Source of the DNA: Sabethes cyaneus | Lineage: Eukaryota > Arthropoda > Insecta > Diptera > Culicidae | DNA: 64,000 nt | Direction: 5' to 3' | NCBI RefSeq assembly: GCF_943734655.1 | Contig: NC_071355.1 | Location: 218,613,527-218,677,526 of the forward strand | Shown: positions 60,655-64,000 of the stretch, in pieces | How the letters are laid out: every line of letters starts with the position of its first letter | How positions within the stretch are numbered: position 1 is the stretch's first letter | The notes under the pieces: model-generated | Seen by the model: the letters and a program-made list of their open reading frames with translations, nothing else | Database searches by the model: none | What the model was told of the DNA's origin: nothing | Position numbers and translations under genes: made by a program

Positions 60655-61307
60655 TGGTCCAGATCCATTCTGCGGGATCCCTGGCTTTGTGCTGAAGCAA
60701 TGGGAGAGCCGAGCAATCATGGCCAATTGGATGGCCGTACAACCGCTCAAACAATCACAATGCCGAGTATTAAGGTTACTCAAAAGTTGCTGAGGCTCAA
60801 TTCGCTATGACGGCACCGCACGACCTCTTTTACACTTACAGAACTGCCCGTAGCTGAATGCGTGAAAATTATTTCCGACATGTTTCTGTCTTTTGCACTC
60901 TTTAACAAATCGCTATTCTGCTTCACGCAAACTCGAAACTAATGAAGGTGTCTCCACTGCGGCGCCGTCATAGCGAATAAGAGAGATCTCATGACGCTCT
61001 TCGGTTCTGTGACAGGACATTGTTCGAGTAAACATCATCTTCGGAATCTCGGTTTTGTACAAGGTGACATTTGTCGCCTCTGTAATGCCGACCGACAGCG
61101 AAACCTCGTAACACTTGTTCTGCAATTGTGGAGCACTAATAGGACAAAGACTGCGGTATCTCAGAAAGGGCCAACTAGAGCCTAGGGAGATTTGGTCTGC
61201 GTCACCCATCAGGGTAACAAAGTTCATAAACCAAGTCATCCCTGATTGGCACCTGGCTCGCTCCGAATTCCAGCCTATCACTTCCTCAATAAGTTATAGG
61301 TAAGCTT
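60655..61307 (+). pseudogene. LINE ORF2 C-terminal fragment, frameshifted and interrupted
   Basis: The pieces in order are GPDPFCGIPGFVLKQWES, a frame change, VTQKLLRLN, the MITE insert, then KRDLMTLFGSVTGHCSSKHHL and DICRLC. After a +1 shift come HLFCNC, LEPREIW and FINQVIPDW. These align with FVGPEPFCC, ITRKILELSKKDLSIYTGLI, DICRFC, HLLCRC and LEPSDIW of the 15411-19349 protein. The CxxC...HxxxC zinc motif is thus shared. The RNase H and everything upstream are missing. Confidence 0.82.
60801..60976. mobile_element. ~176-bp MITE-like insert in the LINE fragment
   Basis: TTCGCTATGACGGC(A/G)CCGCA is inverted at the two ends. Removing it restores the LINE reading CTCAATAAGAGAGAT (L-N-K-R-D). 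The duplication is AA or AAT and cannot be fixed exactly. Confidence 0.7.
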
Positions 61308-61397
61308 GAAGCGTACAGTAAAAGATATAAACGGGGTATACCACAATAGTTCAAAATAATGCACGCAGTGATAAGAGTACCTAACAGAAGAGGAGTC

Positions 61398-61663
61398 TGC
61401 CCCGTTTGTCTGTCTGTCGCGTCTGTCTGTCTCTCCCGTCTGTCTGTCTGTCCCGTCTGTCTATCTGTTTAGTTTGTCTCGTCTGTCCCGTCTGTCCGTT
61501 TGTTCCGTCTGTCTGTCTATCCCGTCTGTCCCGTTTGTCCCGTCTGTCCCGTTTGTTCCGTCTGTCTGTCTGTCCCGTGTGTCTGTCTGTCCCATCCGTC
61601 TGTCTGTCCCGTCTGTCTGTCTGTCATGTCTGTCTGCCTATCTCGTCTGTCTGTCTGTCGATT
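61398..61663 (+). repeat. CCGTCTGTCTGT microsatellite, block 2
   Basis: Same unit mixture as block 1, starting where the LINE 3' UTR ends. The two blocks are best read as one array split by the LINE. Confidence 0.92.
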
Positions 61664-61700
61664 AGGGCAAATGTGTTCAAAATTACATTCGTCCCCTGTA

Positions 61701-61826
61701 GGGTAGCCAACCTATTTTGGAGTCCATCAACAGCTGTACATAATTTGAACACTTCCATTGGATATCACTGTAAATGTCCAAATTATGTCCAGCTGCTGAT
61801 GGGGTCCAAAATATGTTGATTACCCT
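61701..61826. mobile_element. 126-bp palindromic MITE with TA target duplication
   Basis: GGGTAGCCAACCTATTTTGGA on the left is mirrored by TCCAAAATATGTTGATTACCC on the right, followed inside by CAGCTG and ACATAATTTG words on both arms. TA flanks both ends (61699-61700 and 61827-61828). Confidence 0.8.
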
Positions 61827-61829
61827 ACT

Positions 61830-62185
61830 TCTCCGTTACCCATCGGGACGTGCGCCAACGCAGGGATGGCGACCAACTCGACATCCATCCATTCACTCTT
61901 GTTGCTCGTAAGTACCGTCGTAGAATTCCTTTGTGAGAGCGAATGTTTACTACGTTTACTTCAAGCACAATCTACTCAAGCAATCCCCGGTTATGGATCT
62001 ACTCTACACCTACGGAGAATTCCCCGACGATAGAATATCCCTTGAGACCGAATGCTCACTACTCCTTTCAAGCCATTTTCGTTGCAGCGGCGACAAAATT
62101 TGCGCAATTGCTTCGCTGATCTCGTTCCACGTATTTTAGTCGCGACATATTTTGTGGAAGAAATTCTCTGGATGGGTATTTGCTC
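61830..62185. other. No gene recognised
   Basis: No motif, repeat or terminus noted. Confidence 0.5.
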
Positions 62186-62190
62186 CACTG

Positions 62191-62906
62191 CACAGTGGTT
62201 TGATTGCTCTGGAATCGTGAACTTTTTTAATAACTCTTTTCATAGTGTTTTTTTTTTCAATATGGCGTCTTCGGAAGAATTTTTGTATATCGATAGACGC
62301 AACAATGACAAATGACAAGACAAGACAAATGACAAGACAAATGATTTAACATGTGTTAAGATCAGTTTTGAATGTACTTTCACTTTAATTATATCTCGGT
62401 CGCCAGTTTTTCCAAGTTTTTAAAGCAGTACGAAATATGGCTAATTTTTACCTAAATCGTTCAGTAACTCGCTCTGTATAGAAGATACGTGTTCACTTTC
62501 TTCTGCAAAAGTGTGTGATTTTAATAGATGCAAATGTTTGTAGAACACTATTTTTCCCTAAATCACATAGTTTTGAAGCTACAGTGAAAAACCTGATTTG
62601 TGGGGGTCCATCATGAAAGACGCTTAATATCTCAAAAACTGTGATACTTAGAGGAATAATGTTTTCAGCAAAAAGCTTCATAATAAGATTATCTAAAACT
62701 TACTAGAACATACTACAGCTCTATATCATCAAATTAGAAAGTTAAATTTTGCAGCGCCGCCTGTGTTTGAGTTCCGAACTAATACTAACCACCAGTTGTT
62801 GCGTCTATTGATATACAGAAATTCTTCCGAAGACGCTATATTGAAAAAAACACTATGAAAAGAGTTATTAAAAAAGTTCACGAATCCGAGCAATCAAACC
62901 ACTGTG
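62191..62906. mobile_element. Transib-like non-autonomous element (CACAGTG ends)
   Basis: Inverted arms of about 118 bp begin CACAGTGGTTTGATTGCTC at both ends, and CACTG flanks both sides (62186-62190 and 62907-62911). A CACAGTG-type heptamer with a 5-bp duplication is the Transib signature. The 716-bp interior has no coding capacity. Caution: CACTG differs by one base from its own reverse complement, so a slightly longer imperfect inverted repeat is an alternative reading. Confidence 0.65.
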
Positions 62907-62995
62907 CACTGGTGGCAAACATTGCAGTTCGAATTAAGCCGAAACGTGGACACTCAGAGGCTTTTAACTCTTTTATTATACATAATCGTAATAAC

Positions 62996-63314
62996 TGTCT
63001 GTCTATCTGTCCCGTCTGTCTGTGTGTCTCATCTGTCCGTCTGTTTCGTCTGTTCGTCTGTCCCATATGTTTGTCTGTCTCGTCTATCTCGTCTGTCCCA
63101 TCAGTTCCATCTCTACCCCCAAGCAACAATGTGAGTTTTATTGTACTCTTATGGCGGTTTTCATGACCAATTTTGGTCTTAAATGCCATCATAAGAGTGT
63201 AATAAAACCCAAATTGTTACCTGGGCCGTCTGTTCGTCTATTCGTCTGTTCCATCTGTTCGTCCGTCCGTCTGTCCCGTGTGTCTGTCTGCCCCGTCGGT
63301 CCATCTGTCCTCTA

Positions 63315-63316
<2 letters not shown>
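62996..63316 (+). repeat. CCGTCTGTCTGT microsatellite, block 3
   Basis: Same type as 60383 and 61398. It is split by MITE copy D at 63118-63225 and runs directly into a (TC)n tract. Confidence 0.88.
63118..63225. mobile_element. Palindromic MITE (108-bp family), copy D
   Basis: CCCAAGCAACAATGTGAG at left and CCCAAATTGTTACCTGGG at right, with a near-perfect stem. The length of 108 bp is the same as copy C. It is inserted in the CCGTCTGT array. Confidence 0.85.

Positions 63317-63318
<2 letters not shown>

Positions 63319-63407
<89 letters not shown>
63319..63407 (+). repeat. (TC)n microsatellite, 89 bp
   Basis: Uninterrupted TC dinucleotides between the CTGT-type array and the LINE at 63408. 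On the LINE's strand it reads (GA)n directly after its 3' end. Confidence 0.95.
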
Positions 63408-63411
<4 letters not shown>

Positions 63412-64000
63412 ATGGTGGCAGAGTCCTTTGTACTGCGCGAAAATTCACCAGCGATAGTAATTGCGGCGAGTCAATCTCGCCGTGTAACAGTTTTGCCACA
63501 AACAAAGCTTGTTGGATGTGCCGACGACGTTCTAAGGTATCTAGACCAAGCAAGCGACAGCGGTCCGGATACGGAGGTAGATTTTCAGAGTCACGCCAAG
63601 GCAAACTGCGCAGGGCCAATCTTATGAACCTTCTCTGCACTCGTTCAATTCGAAGGTTCTAATAGAGTTGATGCGTAGTCCAAATTAGGCACGCATTTTC
63701 GAGAAGGGGACGAACTGAGGCGCAATACAGAGCTTTAAGGCAATGCGGGTCTTTAAAATCTCGTCCAATTTTTGCAATAAATCCCAACTGACGAGTCGCT
63801 TTTGAGACCATCGTTGTACGGTGGCGATCGAAAGTAAGTTTCGGATCGAGAATCACGCCAAGGTCATTCACATGCTCAACCCTTTTTAGTATCTGGTCGT
63901 CAATTTTGTAGTCGAAAACTATAGGCGATTTGATTCGGTGAAACGTCATAATCTCGCATTTAGAACCGCTGATAGTCATGCTATTCACTTTGCACCAACT
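63408..64000 (-). pseudogene. Jockey/CR1-like LINE ORF2, 3' part, cut by window edge
   Basis: The frame open to the right edge reads WCKVNSMTISGSKCEIMTFHR (just after the RT active site), then VEHVNDLGVILDPKLTFDRH and SVRPLLENACLIW. An in-frame TAG follows at 63659-63661, after which the same frame continues NLRIERVQRRFIRLALRSLPW and CRLLGLDTLERRR to the (GA)n tract. DLGVxLDxxLxF and RxQRRFxRxAL are typical of Jockey/CR1-group C-termini. The stop makes this copy inactive, unless it is a sequencing error. The N-terminal part lies outside the window. Confidence 0.85.

Larger units (their letters stand above)
60655..61397 (+). mobile_element. 5'-truncated LINE, relative of the 15323 element
   Basis: It starts at GPDPFCGI (GPEPFCC in the full-length LINE) and runs through the C-terminal zinc region into a 3' UTR. 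That UTR matches the other element's in AAACGGGG, CACAATAG and CGCAGTGATAA. It sits inside the CCGTCTGT microsatellite (block 1 before, block 2 after), with a MITE-like insert at 60801-60976. Confidence 0.82.

Noticed and set aside
60343..61819. Cysteine-rich SVCLSRLSVC frames resembling toxin-like or zinc repeats
   Set aside because: They come from CCGTCTGT microsatellites; the real protein signal nearby is the LINE fragment in other frames.

Overview
The window looks like repeat-dense eukaryotic nuclear DNA from an insect, most likely a dipteran and plausibly a culicid mosquito. The evidence is an RTE-type LINE with a 3-kb single ORF, an RNase H-bearing LINE of the I/LOA/R1 group, piggyBac-, hAT-, Tc1/mariner- and Transib-like termini, Penelope remains, tRNA-derived SINE heads and very long microsatellites. 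There are no operons, CRISPR arrays or bacterial signals. The species is an inference. I recognise no host protein-coding gene: every convincing coding sequence belongs to a transposable element. The window reads as intergenic or intronic DNA filled with mobile elements.

Layout. 1-2.3 kb: nothing recognised. 2.3-5.2 kb: a pyrimidine-rich composite carrying three copies of a ~215-bp module. 6.3-8.2 kb: palindromic MITEs, a degenerate GAAATTGGACTT-type array and a SINE head. 8.3-11.9 kb: no repeat seen. 11.9-13.8 kb: a ~165-bp-period tandem repeat. 14.7-21.3 kb: a ~2-kb palindromic piggyBac-like element (TTAA target duplication) split by an apparently complete 4.5-kb LINE with a 12-bp target duplication. 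21.4-25.1 kb: three RTE remnants. 25.1-30.7 kb: nothing recognised. 30.7-33.7 kb: a perfect 2,995-bp (ACAG)n tract. 34.1-35.0 kb: purine-rich DNA. 38.3-42.8 kb: a degenerate array containing a foldback element and a full-length RTE with an intact 994-codon ORF. 43.4-44.1 kb: a ~35-bp minisatellite. 44.26-47.03 kb: a hAT-like element holding an RTE fragment, which itself holds a 404-bp MITE. 49.1-49.9 kb: RTE remains invaded by two MITEs. 50.2-53.1 kb: short-unit arrays split by a 1.8-kb element. 53.2-55.9 kb: a 1.1-kb inverted-repeat element, a Penelope 3' end with a hammerhead-like core, and the empty-site copy of the repeat hit by the piggyBac-like element. 56.1-58.3 kb: two Tc1/mariner remnants. 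60.4-63.4 kb: CCGTCTGT-type microsatellites interrupted by a truncated LINE, MITEs and a Transib-like element. 63.4-64 kb: the 3' part of a Jockey/CR1-like LINE running off the right edge.

How the parts relate. The two intact ORFs (15411-19349 and 38986-41970) are the only evident sources of enzyme activity. The RTE could in principle retrotranspose; the LINE has intact EN, RT and RNase H residues but no first ORF in its unit. All DNA transposons here are non-autonomous. Target duplications and one empty-site comparison give relative ages: the dispersed repeat at 14562 was hit by the piggyBac-like element, which was then hit by the LINE; the hAT-like element holds an RTE fragment that was later hit by a MITE. 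All family names come from motifs read by eye and from general knowledge; no database search was possible.
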